Part shown: in pieces, positions 1 through 7,817 of the stretch
How positions within the stretch are numbered: the stretch's first letter is position 1
Layout: every line of letters starts with the position of its first letter
Source of the DNA: an uncultured Lachnospiraceae bacterium
GTDB taxonomy: Bacteria > Bacillota > Clostridia > Lachnospirales > Lachnospiraceae
Direction: 5' to 3'
Assembly: GCA_900317825.1 (NCBI GenBank)
Contig: ONIH01000004.1
Location: forward strand, 1-64,000
DNA: 64,000 nucleotides
Program-made: the position numbers and the translations under genes
Notes under the pieces: generated by a model
Told to the model about the DNA's origin: nothing
Databases searched by the model: none
Seen by the model: the letters and a program-made list of their open reading frames with translations, nothing else

Positions 1-410
1 CATCCAAGTGCCTTTCCGAGCTTGTCTATATCAATCTCGTCGCCGTTCTTTCGAACGACATCCATCATGTTTATAGCCATTACTACAGGAAGGCCTACCT
101 CGATAAGCTGTGTAGTAAGGTAAAGGTTTCTTTCGATATTCGTTCCATCGATGATATTTAAAATAGCATCCGGCTGGTCCTTTACGAGGTAATTTCTAGA
201 AACGACCTCCTCAAGGGTATACGGGCTCAAAGAATAGATACCAGGTAAATCCTGGATTATCACATCGTGATCATCCTTTAAACGGCCTTCCTTCTTCTCG
301 ACCGTAACACCCGGCCAGTTACCTACGTACTGGTTAGCACCGGTCAGAGCATTAAAAAGTGTGGTCTTACCGCAGTTAGGGTTACCGGCAAGAGCGATTT
401 TGATCTCCAT
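1..410 (-). CDS. feoB: Ferrous iron transport protein B, N-terminal part (runs off the window)
   Basis: This is the start of the membrane GTPase that drives Fe(II) uptake. The visible ~136 residues begin MEIKIALAGNPNCGKTTLFN, which holds the G1/P-loop (GNPNCGKT). They continue with the FeoB switch region (NQYVGNWPGVTVEKKEG), the G3 motif DLPG and a partial G-domain reading AINMMDV; the membrane domain lies beyond position 1. The ATG at 408-410 follows a good ribosome binding site (AGGAGG, spacing about 5). It is the third gene of a feoA2-feoA-feoB operon read leftward. The gene is cut only by the window edge; nothing suggests damage. Confidence 0.95.
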   Translation of the reverse strand, partial: MEIKIALAGNPNCGKTTLFNALTGANQYVGNWPGVTVEKKEGRLKDDHDVIIQDLPGIYSLSPYTLEEVVSRNYLVKDQPDAILNIIDGTNIERNLYLTTQLIEVGLPVVMAINMMDVVRKNGDEIDIDKLGKALG

Positions 411-447
411 TTGTTCCTCCTAATGATTCTTTAAAAAAAATCAGCTA

Positions 448-669
448 TTACTCCATCTCAAGGATATCCGCATCGTCTTTACGAAGAGTCAGCTCAAATC
501 CACGTACTGTAACCTCTACAGGGTCTCCAAGCGGAGCTACCTTACGGACGTAGATCTCAGTCCCCTTCGTTATGCCCATATCCATGATACGGCGCTTTAA
601 TGCACCAGCGCCATGAATAGCCTTTACTTTTGCTGTTTCGCCGACTTTAACATCACGGAGCGTCTTCAT
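448..669 (-). CDS. feoA: FeoA-type SH3 domain protein
   Basis: A 73-residue FeoA-domain protein, the small cytoplasmic SH3-like partner thought to support FeoB. The family pattern is visible: an N-terminal basic strand, then LKRRIMDMGITKGTEIYVRK, then GDPVEVTVRGFELTLRKDDA near the end, where the conserved xLRxxEA-type strand normally sits. It lies between a second FeoA gene and feoB with 24-37 bp gaps, so the three are probably one transcript. Length is normal for stand-alone FeoA. Confidence 0.93.
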   Translation of the reverse strand: MKTLRDVKVGETAKVKAIHGAGALKRRIMDMGITKGTEIYVRKVAPLGDPVEVTVRGFELTLRKDDADILEME

Positions 670-694
670 CAGAAAATTCCTCCATTCTACCTGA

Positions 695-934
695 TTATTC
701 GATGTCCGGCTCTGAAGGCACTACCTGCACCTTCGCAGCCATCTGATCTGTGATCGCAAGCCTTGCTTCCTTCAGGTTCACTATCACGTTCCCATTTCCG
801 GACTGGCTGATGATCTGAACACGAGCGCCTACGACAAACCCTAAGTCCTCCAGGTGCTGCTTCACCTCATCGGATCCTCCGATCTTTGCAACCATAACGG
901 TCTCCCCGTTCTGTGCGAATGATAATGGTAACAT
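695..934 (-). CDS. Second FeoA-type protein
   Basis: A second FeoA-domain protein, first gene of the feo operon. The pattern LPLSFAQNGETVMVAKIGG, then HLEDLGFVVGARVQI, then VIVNLKEARLAITDQMA matches FeoA, with the conserved 'LEDLGF..G..V' core. The open frame extends to 955 through a TTG and an ATG, but I prefer the ATG at 932-934 (79 residues): it has AAGGA about 9 nt upstream, and it begins at the family's usual MLPLSFA. Tandem FeoA genes before FeoB are common in clostridia. The promoter and candidate metal-regulator sites lie just upstream. Confidence 0.9.
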   Translation of the reverse strand: MLPLSFAQNGETVMVAKIGGSDEVKQHLEDLGFVVGARVQIISQSGNGNVIVNLKEARLAITDQMAAKVQVVPSEPDIE

Positions 935-997
935 AACATCAATCCTTTCCATCAAAACGCCTTCTGGAAACCACGTGATATCCGCGGCGTTTATTTG

Positions 998-1014
998 TTA
1001 GTTAGTCCAAACTT
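998..1014. promoter_or_regulatory. Candidate metal-regulator operator 1
   Basis: Imperfect palindrome AGTT-N6-AACT inside a 17-nt word TTAGTTAGTCCAAACTT. It sits at and just after the predicted feo transcription start. The same word pattern (TTAGTT-N5-AAACTT) recurs at 1062-1078. The neighbouring DtxR-family gene makes it a natural candidate regulator; binding itself is inferred. Confidence 0.45.
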
Positions 1015-1023
1015 GCATTTATT

Positions 1024-1052
1024 ATGTTAGCACTACCTTACAAATCTGTCAA
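1024..1052 (-). promoter_or_regulatory. Sigma-A promoter of the feo operon
   Basis: On the minus strand a perfect -35 TTGACA (1047-1052) is followed after 17 nt by TAACAT (1024-1029; 4/6 match to TATAAT). Transcription would start near 1017, leading into the feo genes. Confidence 0.6.
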
Positions 1053-1061
1053 TAAAAAAAG

Positions 1062-1078
1062 TTAGTTCACATAAACTT
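1062..1078. promoter_or_regulatory. Candidate metal-regulator operator 2
   Basis: Second copy of the TTAGTT-N5-AAACTT pattern (AGTT at 1064-1067, AACT at 1074-1077). It lies upstream of the feo -35 box and is spaced 64 bp from the first copy, so the two sites flank the feo promoter. Confidence 0.45.
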
Positions 1079-1155
1079 TTTTCAAAAAATGTATTTTCGG
1101 GGTTTTATTTTAAATCTGATCATGATATGGTAGATGGTAGGCTTTCCTAACAGGC

Positions 1156-1184
1156 TTGAATGCTCCGTTGGAATGCTGTATAAT
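1156..1184 (+). promoter_or_regulatory. Sigma-A promoter of the DtxR-family gene
   Basis: TTGAAT (1156-1161), a 17-nt spacer, then perfect TATAAT (1179-1184). Just upstream, TAGG-N4-CCTA (1138-1149) resembles the core of a DtxR/IdeR box and might serve autoregulation. Confidence 0.7.
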
Positions 1185-1239
1185 CTATAGATTAAATAGA
1201 TTTTTCTGAAAACGAATTTTTATATAAGGAGGAATTCAC

Positions 1240-1611
1240 ATGAAAATGCAGGAATCAGCCCAGGATTACCTGGAGTCCATCCTGATACTGTCGCAGCAGA
1301 AGCACTACGTCCGTGCGACTGACATCTGTAATTACTTCGGCTACGCGAGAGCTACAGTCTCGGTGTTTATGAAGCAGCTGAAGGAAAACGGATATGTAGA
1401 CATAGATGAGCACAATCACATCACCCTGACTGACAGTGGAATGAAGATAGCCCAGCAGATGTACGAGCGTCACCAGTTCCTCTCGAAGCTCTTCATAAAG
1501 ATCGGTGTTCCTGAGGACATCGCCGTAAAGGACGCCTGCCGTGTCGAGCATTACGTATCGGCCGAGACCTTCGAAGCCATGAAAAAGGCCTTCAGTGACA
1601 ACAAAAACTGA
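1240..1611 (+). CDS. DtxR/MntR-family metal-dependent transcriptional regulator
   Basis: A 123-residue protein with an N-terminal winged helix (ESAQDYLESILILSQ, then a recognition helix around RATVSVFMKQLKENGYV) and a metal-binding/dimerisation segment. That segment has the family signature DACRVEHYVSAETFEAMK, with the His and Cys/Glu ligands of DtxR proteins. It is short: it ends after the metal-binding domain and lacks the SH3-like C-terminal domain, as in MntR-type members. The RBS AAGGAGG (1226-1232) is 7 nt from the ATG. It is divergent from feoA/feoB, so it most likely represses ferrous iron uptake when metal is plentiful (inference). Iron rather than manganese is suggested only by context. 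Confidence 0.88.
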   Translation: MKMQESAQDYLESILILSQQKHYVRATDICNYFGYARATVSVFMKQLKENGYVDIDEHNHITLTDSGMKIAQQMYERHQFLSKLFIKIGVPEDIAVKDACRVEHYVSAETFEAMKKAFSDNKN

Positions 1612-1626
1612 ATAGAATTTTCACAT

Positions 1627-1657
1627 AAAAAAAGCGCCCCACAATGGGGCGTTTTTA
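1627..1657. terminator. Bidirectional Rho-independent terminator
   Basis: Stem CGCCCC (1635-1640) / GGGGCG (1646-1651) with loop ACAAT, an A-run on the left and a T-run on the right. It serves the convergent DtxR-family gene and pyk. Confidence 0.9.
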
Positions 1658-3082
1658 TTATACGATTTCTGCTTTGATCAGGTTCGTGGTTCCCGAGATA
1701 CCAAGCGGTACGCCGGCGATCAGGACTACAACGTCTCCTTCTGTCAGGAGCTTCTCTTCCTCACAGCGCTTAAGCGTATGGTCAAAGAGCTCATCGGCAT
1801 TTTTCTCCTCTGAGATCATGATAGGAGTCGTGCCCCAGCAGAGGTTCATCTGGCGGCAGACCTTATCGTCGATACAGCCAGCGATGACTGGAGAAGCCGG
1901 ACGGAACTTCGACACTGCGTGAGCCGTGCGGCCTGACTTCGTGACAGTGACTATGGCTGTAGCGTTCAAGTCACCTGCCAGCATGCATGCTGAGTGTGTG
2001 ATACCGTCTGTGATAGAAGGCTCCGCAGGACGGTCTGTCTTCTTCATACGGTTTACGTAGTTTATATCCTGCTCAGTTCTTCTGGCAATCCTGTCCATGG
2101 TCTTTACGGCTTCTACCGGGTACTTTCCAGCAGCAGTCTCGCCTGAGAGCATGATGGCTGAAGTACCGTCGTAGACAGCGTTTGCTACATCAGTAGCCTC
2201 GGCTCTGGTCGGTCTTGGATGAGTGATCATAGAATCGAGCATCTGTGTAGCCGTGACTACGAACTTTCCGGCTTCGTAGACTTTTTTGATGATCATCTTC
2301 TGGATAACAGGTACATCCTCGAGCGGGATCTCAACTCCCATGTCTCCACGGGCTACCATGATGCCGTCAGCGGCTTCGATGATCGAATCGATATTCTTGA
2401 CACCCTGGTTGTTCTCGATTTTCGCGATGATCTGGATCTTCTCGCCGCCATGCTCTTTAAGGATTTTTCTGATATCCTCTATGTCCTGGGCTGTTCTTGT
2501 AAAAGAAGCTGCGATGAAGTCGTAGTCTTCCTGGACTGCGAAAACGATATCCTTGTAGTCTTTCGGGCTTACGAACGGCATGGAAAGCTCGACGTTCGGG
2601 ACGTTTACTCCCTTTTTGTCTGAGATATGGCCGCCGTTTATGACTGTGCAGGTGATGTCTGTGTCTGTGACTTTGGTCACGAGCATCTCTACAAGTCCGT
2701 CATCGATCAGGATGTGAGTGCCGCGGGTAACGTCCTTCGGCAGATCCTTATAGGTGATCGATACCTGATTCTTGTCGCCCTCTATGTCACGGGTGGTCAG
2801 CACGAAAGTCTGGTCATCCTCTAAGTCCACTCCACCGTCCTTGAAATTCTTCAGACGAATCTCAGGTCCCTTCGTATCGAGAAGTGCTGCAACCGGGTAG
2901 CCCATCTCTTTTCTGAGCTTCCTCAGGGTCTTGAGCCTTCCCAGATGCTCCTCATGACTTCCATGTGAAAAATTAAATCTGGCTACATTCATCCCGGCCT
3001 TTATCAGGGAAGCCATAGTCTCCTCTGACTCTGAAGCCGGTCCAAGTGTACATATGATCTTTGTCTTACGTCTGTAATCCAT
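1658..3082 (-). CDS. pyk: Pyruvate kinase
   Basis: Transfers phosphate from phosphoenolpyruvate to ADP in the last step of glycolysis. The 474 residues start MDYRRKTKIICTLGPAS. They carry the strand with DTKGPEIR (69-76) and the active-site signature IIAKIENNQG leading into GIMVARGDMGVEIP (about 218-250), followed by the TATQMLDSM...RPTRAEATDVANAV region. Length fits the core enzyme (A, B, C domains) without the extra PEP-utiliser C-terminal domain of many Bacillus enzymes. It lies 80 bp after arcC, separated by a long imperfect hairpin. RBS GAAAGGA precedes the ATG. Confidence 0.97.
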   Translation of the reverse strand: MDYRRKTKIICTLGPASESEETMASLIKAGMNVARFNFSHGSHEEHLGRLKTLRKLRKEMGYPVAALLDTKGPEIRLKNFKDGGVDLEDDQTFVLTTRDIEGDKNQVSITYKDLPKDVTRGTHILIDDGLVEMLVTKVTDTDITCTVINGGHISDKKGVNVPNVELSMPFVSPKDYKDIVFAVQEDYDFIAASFTRTAQDIEDIRKILKEHGGEKIQIIAKIENNQGVKNIDSIIEAADGIMVARGDMGVEIPLEDVPVIQKMIIKKVYEAGKFVVTATQMLDSMITHPRPTRAEATDVANAVYDGTSAIMLSGETAAGKYPVEAVKTMDRIARRTEQDINYVNRMKKTDRPAEPSITDGITHSACMLAGDLNATAIVTVTKSGRTAHAVSKFRPASPVIAGCIDDKVCRQMNLCWGTTPIMISEEKNADELFDHTLKRCEEEKLLTEGDVVVLIAGVPLGISGTTNLIKAEIV

Positions 3083-3097
3083 CTTTATCCTTTCTAA

Positions 3098-3162
3098 GGG
3101 AATAGGGGTTAGGGGTTAGGAATCGGTAATTGACTATATCCTATCCCCTATATCCTAAATCC
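3098..3162 (-). repeat. Intercistronic imperfect hairpin of TAGGGG-type repeats
   Basis: Two 24-nt arms (3098-3121 and 3139-3162) pair at about 17 of 24 positions around a 17-nt loop. The arms are built from TTAGGGG/TAGGGGA units. The hairpin fills the gap between the arcC stop and the pyk RBS and has no T-run, so it does not look like a simple terminator. Confidence 0.55.
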
Positions 3163-4095
3163 TTATTTTGCAATCATCGTGCCGTCTTTGCCGGCGATGA
3201 GCGGGTTCTCCGGGTCGAGCTTCGCGATCAGTGTCTTTCTGATGGCGGAGTCTCCGATGTAGGAAACTGCAGCCTCGATCTTCGGTGCCATCGTGCCCGC
3301 TTCAAACTGGCCTTCCTCGAGATACTTCCTCGCGTCTGCTACAGAAATAAAATCGAGAGGCTTCTCTTCTGCCGTGCCGAAGTTCAGGCAGACCTTGTTC
3401 GTACCTGTCAGGATGATAAGCATATCTGCGTCCACCTGGTCTGCCAGTACGCCTGCTGCTGTATCTTTTTCTATGACAGCTGAAGCGCCCTTCAGCAGGT
3501 GATCCTGGGAGAGTACCGGAATGCCTCCGCCTCCACAGGCGATGACTACCTGGTCTGCGTCGAGGAGCGCGTTGATCGCATCGATCTCCACGATGCTCTG
3601 CGGCTTCGGTGTAGCGACGATCCTTCTGTATCCACCCTCGACTTCGGTCACGTGGTTGCCCTTTTTTTCCTGGGCCTCAGCCTCTTCCTTTGTCAGAAGC
3701 CTGCCAATGATCTTTGTCGGGCGGTAAAATGCCTCGTCATACGGGTCTACCGTAACCTGGGTAAGCACCGTGGCTACCGTCTTGTAGATTCCCTTATTTA
3801 TCAGTGCGCTGCGTATCGCGCTCTGCAGGTCGTACCCGATGTATCCCTGGCTCATGGCCGAGCAGACACTCATCGGAGTGTCTGTGTACTCCGGATACTT
3901 CTGTGAAAATTCATTCATGGCCGTATGTATCATGCCGACCTGCGGTCCATTCGAATGGGTGACCACTACCTGGTAGCCCTGTGAGATGAACTCTGCTACC
4001 GCCTTTGCGCTGCCCTCTGCTGCCTTCTTCTGTTCAGGGAGCGTGGTGCCTAGCGCGTTATGCCCTAACGCTATTACGATTCTTTTTTTATCCAT
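3163..4095 (-). CDS. arcC: Carbamate kinase
   Basis: Amino-acid-kinase-fold enzyme that makes ATP and carbamate from carbamoyl phosphate. The 310 residues show MDKKRIVIALGHNALG, GYQVVVTHSNGPQVG, GYIGYDLQSAIR, the AACGGGGIPV-like nucleotide loop (VVIACGGGGIPV), EKDTAAGVLADQVDADMLIILT and GTMAPKIEAAV, all typical of ArcC. The open frame runs to 4146, but the ATG at 4093-4095 has AAGGAG just upstream and matches the family N-terminus. No arcA or argF is adjacent, so the usual deiminase operon is absent here; it could serve another carbamoyl-phosphate source. Confidence 0.95.
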   Translation of the reverse strand: MDKKRIVIALGHNALGTTLPEQKKAAEGSAKAVAEFISQGYQVVVTHSNGPQVGMIHTAMNEFSQKYPEYTDTPMSVCSAMSQGYIGYDLQSAIRSALINKGIYKTVATVLTQVTVDPYDEAFYRPTKIIGRLLTKEEAEAQEKKGNHVTEVEGGYRRIVATPKPQSIVEIDAINALLDADQVVIACGGGGIPVLSQDHLLKGASAVIEKDTAAGVLADQVDADMLIILTGTNKVCLNFGTAEEKPLDFISVADARKYLEEGQFEAGTMAPKIEAAVSYIGDSAIRKTLIAKLDPENPLIAGKDGTMIAK

Positions 4096-4119
4096 GGGTC
4101 TCCTTTGCTGTGCAAACAT

Positions 4120-4153
4120 AAAGAGCGCGGCGGATGTAACCGCCACGCTCTTT
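4120..4153. terminator. Rho-independent terminator between htrA-like gene and arcC
   Basis: Long stem AAAGAGCG-C-GGCGG / CCGCC-A-CGCTCTTT with a 6-nt loop, ending in T-rich sequence on both strands. It probably ends the upstream protease transcript. Confidence 0.75.
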
Positions 4154-4202
4154 ATTATATTATTTATCTTCTTTTTTCACAAGCACTATATGATGTTCTT
4201 TG

Positions 4203-4304
4203 GTTACTATTCACGGCAGGCTTCTGTGGGGGTTCACGACGGACGCACTTGTGCGGACGTTTGAATACCCACAGAAGCCTGCCTGTGAAGCAGGAACCTC
4301 CAAC
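4203..4304. mobile_element. Short palindromic element (family P1, deleted copy) with 8-bp flanking repeats
   Basis: A 102-nt palindromic element starting GTTACTATTCACGGCA. Its first 99 nt, plus one base to the left (4202-4301), match 21033-21132 at 99 of 100 positions. An inner hairpin pairs GGCAGGCTTCTGTGGG with CCCACAGAAGCCTGCC and encloses a CGCAC/GTGCG stem. The element is bounded exactly by the direct repeat GTTCTTTG (4195-4202 and 4305-4312), which looks like a target-site duplication. Compared with the copy at 21034-21216, the right half is missing and only a terminal AAC remains. No coding capacity; a MITE-like element is the best reading. Confidence 0.7.
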
Positions 4305-4315
4305 GTTCTTTGCTT

Positions 4316-5836
4316 TCAGTCTCCAAAAATCTGGCTCCAGTCGTAGAGATTTCCGTAGCTGTTCGAGCCGTCATTGTCCTGGCCGTTGTCGCCGCCGCTC
4401 TGCTGGCTGTTATCAGATGAGTCTGAGTCGTCTGATGAAGAGTCGTCCGGACGGGCTGCGAGGGTTACGTTCTTATCCTGAGCCTTGTAGTCATTTTCTA
4501 CGGTAGCGACTGATACCTTTACCTTGTCGCCTTTTTTCTTGCCTGAGATGTAGCTTGCAAGAGACTGCATAGAAGTGATCGAAGTGCCGTCAACGGCTGT
4601 GATCACGTCACCTTTCTTGATGCCAGCCTTCTCAGCAGGGCTTCCTGAAACGACTTTCGTCACATATACGCCCTGAGGCATGTTATAAGAGCTTGCCATC
4701 TCTGATGAAATGTCTGCTCCCTGGATTCCTAAGAAGCCCTGTTCACTGGTAGTCGATGCAGAAGATCCTGAGCCACTCGAAGAGCCTGGTCTCTTGGTGA
4801 CTTTTCCTGAAGTCATCAGCTGGTCGATGATGGTCTTTGCGTTTGAGATAGGGATAGCAAAGCCCATGCCCTCTACTGAAGCCTCATTTGAAGAGCCGCT
4901 GCTTGAGTACTTGGCTGAAACGACACCTACGACTTCGCCCTTTGAGTTAAGGAGAGCACCGCCTGAGTTTCCGGCGTTTACAGCTGCTGAAGTCTGGATC
5001 ATCTTCTGGGTGTAGGTCTTTCCGTTATCCTCGTTCTGGATAGATACTTCTCTGTTCAGGGCGCTGATGACACCTGTCGTAACTGACTGGCCGTATCCTA
5101 AAGCGTTTCCGATAACGATAGCCTGCTGACCGACCTTCAGGTCATCCGAAGTACCGAGGCTTGCGACCTTGATAGCCTTCTTCGTGCTGTCTTTTATAGA
5201 AGAAAGCTTTACTTTTATAACGGCGAGGTCTGTCTGAACGTCGGTTCCTACTACTTCACCAGAAACGCTCTTGTTATCGTTAAAGGTAACTGAGAGGCTG
5301 TTTGAATTCGATACTACGTGGTTATTCGTAGCTATGTAGAGGTATTTATCATCCTCACTGATGATAATGCCGCTTCCAAGACTCTTAGTCGGGACTGTAG
5401 ATGAAGTACCGAACCAGCTCTGTACCTGCTCGAGCGACATATTCGTCACCTGGACGATGGAAGGAAGTGCTTCGCTTGCAAGAGCTGAAACATCATCGTT
5501 TGTAGCAGATGCTGAAGTAGTCGTCGAGCTGATCTTATTTCCATTGCTGGTATTTGAGGAGTTATCTTCTGAAACTGAAGCCTGGTCGTTGCCGGTCAGG
5601 TGGTTTGTCAGCATGTTCGTTCCGGCAGTAACAGGTCCTGCAACTACGCCAAAGATAAGTGCTGCTGCAACTACCTTTCCGACGAACTTTGCCTTCGGGT
5701 GAGGTCTCTTCTGTTTTTTCTGCGGCTGCTGGTACTGTCCGTTATACTGGTTAGTGTATGGATTGTATCCGTTATCCTGTTTTCCGCTGCCGTCGTCGTT
5801 TCCCGGCTGATATTCATAGTACTGATAATTACTCAT
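4316..5836 (-). CDS. Membrane-anchored HtrA/DegP-type serine protease with PDZ domain
   Basis: Quality-control protease acting outside the membrane. The first ~50 residues are an Asn/Tyr/Gln-rich cytoplasmic tail. One membrane segment follows (about 51-72), then a trypsin-like domain with the triad His173 (ATNNHVV), Asp203 (TDLAVIKV) and Ser291 (NAGNSGGALLN). A PDZ domain follows at about 362-455 (GFLGIQGADISS ... GIKKGDVITAVDGTSI), and the tail is rich in Ser, Asp and Asn. Length 506 is usual for clostridial HtrA/YyxA-type enzymes. It is single-standing, between terminators. Confidence 0.95.
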   Translation of the reverse strand: MSNYQYYEYQPGNDDGSGKQDNGYNPYTNQYNGQYQQPQKKQKRPHPKAKFVGKVVAAALIFGVVAGPVTAGTNMLTNHLTGNDQASVSEDNSSNTSNGNKISSTTTSASATNDDVSALASEALPSIVQVTNMSLEQVQSWFGTSSTVPTKSLGSGIIISEDDKYLYIATNNHVVSNSNSLSVTFNDNKSVSGEVVGTDVQTDLAVIKVKLSSIKDSTKKAIKVASLGTSDDLKVGQQAIVIGNALGYGQSVTTGVISALNREVSIQNEDNGKTYTQKMIQTSAAVNAGNSGGALLNSKGEVVGVVSAKYSSSGSSNEASVEGMGFAIPISNAKTIIDQLMTSGKVTKRPGSSSGSGSSASTTSEQGFLGIQGADISSEMASSYNMPQGVYVTKVVSGSPAEKAGIKKGDVITAVDGTSITSMQSLASYISGKKKGDKVKVSVATVENDYKAQDKNVTLAARPDDSSSDDSDSSDNSQQSGGDNGQDNDGSNSYGNLYDWSQIFGD

Positions 5837-5950
5837 ATGTATTGCCTCACTTTCTTAAGTGCTTATTTCCTTTTGACATTGTCTATAGTAATATTTATTT
5901 ATGTAAAAAATGTGTTCTGAAAAGTTTTTATCTGTGAAACACTTTTGATA

Positions 5951-5981
5951 AAAAAAAGAACGGCGCCTTCCGGTACCGTTC
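5951..5981 (-). terminator. Rho-independent terminator after glmS
   Basis: On the minus strand GAACGG/CCGTTC arms are followed by seven T (5951-5957), starting 8 nt after the glmS stop. Confidence 0.85.
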
Positions 5982-5988
5982 CATGATG

Positions 5989-7815
5989 TCATTCAACTGT
6001 AACTGACTTGGCGAGGTTACGGGGCTTGTCGACGTCGCAGCCCTTTCCCACAGCCACGTAGTAAGCGAACAGCTGCAGAGGGATTATAGCAAGTGAATTC
6101 GTGAAAAAATGGTTCGTCTGCGGTATGTAGATCACATAGTCCGCATTCTCCTCCATGCTCGTATTTCCCTCGTTTGTTACCGCGAGCACGAAAGCTCCAC
6201 GTGTCTTTACCTCGACTATATTCGACACTGTCTTCGGATAGAGCTCGTCCTGGGTCGCCACGGCAGCTACCAGGGTTCCGTCCTCGATCAGCGAGATGGT
6301 CCCGTGCTTTAACTCTCCTGCAGCATATGCCTCTGAGTGAATGTAGGAGATCTCCTTCAGCTTCAGTGAACCCTCCATCGAAATGGCGTAGTCTATGCCT
6401 CTTCCTATGAAAAAAATGTCCTTTGCCGCTATATACCTGTTGGCAAATTTCTGGATCCGCTCTTTGTTGTTCAGCAGGAGCTCTATCTGGTCAGGCAGCT
6501 TCTCGAGATCATCGACATAAGCCCTCTCCTGTGCATCATCTATCATGCCTCTCGCTTTTGCGAAGCGGATGGCAAGCAGGTAGTGGCAGATCAGCTGTGC
6601 TGAGTAAGCCTTTGTCGTGGCGACAGCGATCTCCGGACCCGCCCAGGTGTACATGACTTCATCAGCTTCCCTGGCGATAGAAGAACCCACGACGTTTACG
6701 ACTGCGAGAGTCCTGATGCCGCGCTCTTTTGCCAGGCGGAGTGCTGCTAAAGTATCAGCAGTCTCACCGGACTGGCTTATGATAAGGACTAAGTCATTTT
6801 TTCCGAGGATAGGGTCTCTGTAGCGGAACTCACTGGCTACATCAACATCGGTCGGTATCCTTGCCATCTGCTCGTAGACATACCTCGCGGTGACCCCTGT
6901 ATGATATGCGCTTCCGCAGGCTATGATATGGATACGGCTTATCGCCTTTATGTCATCGTCTGACATCTTCAGATCATCTATCACCACATGACCCTTGCGG
7001 ATCCTCGGCGACATCGTATCCTTCACAGTCTTCGGCTGCTCGTACATCTCCTTCAGCATGAAATGCTCATAGCCGCCTTTTTCTGCCGCATTTGCATCCC
7101 AGTCGATGTGCTTTGCTTCCTTCTGAACAGGCTCACCGTCTATATTAAAAAATGTGATGCCTTCCTTTGTCAGGCAGGCTATCTCCTGATTATCGATATA
7201 ATAGACGTCACGTGTGTGCTTCAGGATAGCTGTGACGTCCGAAGCGATATAGCTTCCGTCCTCGGCAAATCCGGCGACAAGAGGTGAATCCTTTCTAACC
7301 GCGTAGACCTTATCAGGATGATCTGCGAAAAGGATTCCGAGAGCATAGCTTCCCTCAACCCTGTTCATTACCTTTGTGATGGCTTCGAGCGGATTTCCCT
7401 CGTAATAGTAGTCGAGGAGCTGTGCTACAGCCTCGGTATCGGTTTCGGAAATAAATTCGTAGCCTTTTGCGATCAGTTTGTCCTTGATCTTCTGGTAATT
7501 TTCTATAATGCCATTATGGACTACTGCTATGGTCTTTTCCTTGTTAAACTGCGGGTGAGCGTTTACCTCGTTCGGTTCTCCGTGAGTTGCCCATCTGGTG
7601 TGGCCGATACCGACTACTCCCGGCATGGTGGCGCCGTCGTGTGTCATCTCCTCAAGAACCTTCAGTCGGCCCTTTGATTTCTTTATCTGGATCTCATTTC
7701 CGTCGTAGACTGCGATCCCGGCTGAATCATAGCCGCGGTATTCGAGCTTCTCCAGGCCGTCCAGCAGTATGGGCGCTGCCTGGTCACTTCCTATATATCC
7801 TACTATTCCACACAT
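5989..7815 (-). CDS. glmS: Glutamine-fructose-6-phosphate aminotransferase (isomerising)
   Basis: Makes glucosamine 6-phosphate from fructose 6-phosphate and glutamine, the first step to UDP-GlcNAc. The 608 residues start MCGIVGYIG, so Cys2 is free to act as the glutaminase nucleophile. The glutaminase domain (to about 230) has GHTRWATHGEP. Two SIS sugar-isomerase domains follow (IIACGSAYHTG, LIISQSGETADT, then EGSLKLKEISYIHSEAYAAGELKHG), and the C-terminus is KSVTVE. It starts 2 nt after an LCP cell-wall gene and shares its promoter. There is no room for a glmS ribozyme, so control must differ from that of Bacillus. Confidence 0.98.
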   Translation of the reverse strand: MCGIVGYIGSDQAAPILLDGLEKLEYRGYDSAGIAVYDGNEIQIKKSKGRLKVLEEMTHDGATMPGVVGIGHTRWATHGEPNEVNAHPQFNKEKTIAVVHNGIIENYQKIKDKLIAKGYEFISETDTEAVAQLLDYYYEGNPLEAITKVMNRVEGSYALGILFADHPDKVYAVRKDSPLVAGFAEDGSYIASDVTAILKHTRDVYYIDNQEIACLTKEGITFFNIDGEPVQKEAKHIDWDANAAEKGGYEHFMLKEMYEQPKTVKDTMSPRIRKGHVVIDDLKMSDDDIKAISRIHIIACGSAYHTGVTARYVYEQMARIPTDVDVASEFRYRDPILGKNDLVLIISQSGETADTLAALRLAKERGIRTLAVVNVVGSSIAREADEVMYTWAGPEIAVATTKAYSAQLICHYLLAIRFAKARGMIDDAQERAYVDDLEKLPDQIELLLNNKERIQKFANRYIAAKDIFFIGRGIDYAISMEGSLKLKEISYIHSEAYAAGELKHGTISLIEDGTLVAAVATQDELYPKTVSNIVEVKTRGAFVLAVTNEGNTSMEENADYVIYIPQTNHFFTNSLAIIPLQLFAYYVAVGKGCDVDKPRNLAKSVTVE

Positions 7816-7817
7816 AA

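Noticed and set aside
7816..7817. glmS ribozyme upstream of glmS
   Set aside because: The gap to the upstream LCP gene is 2 nt, so no room for the ribozyme.
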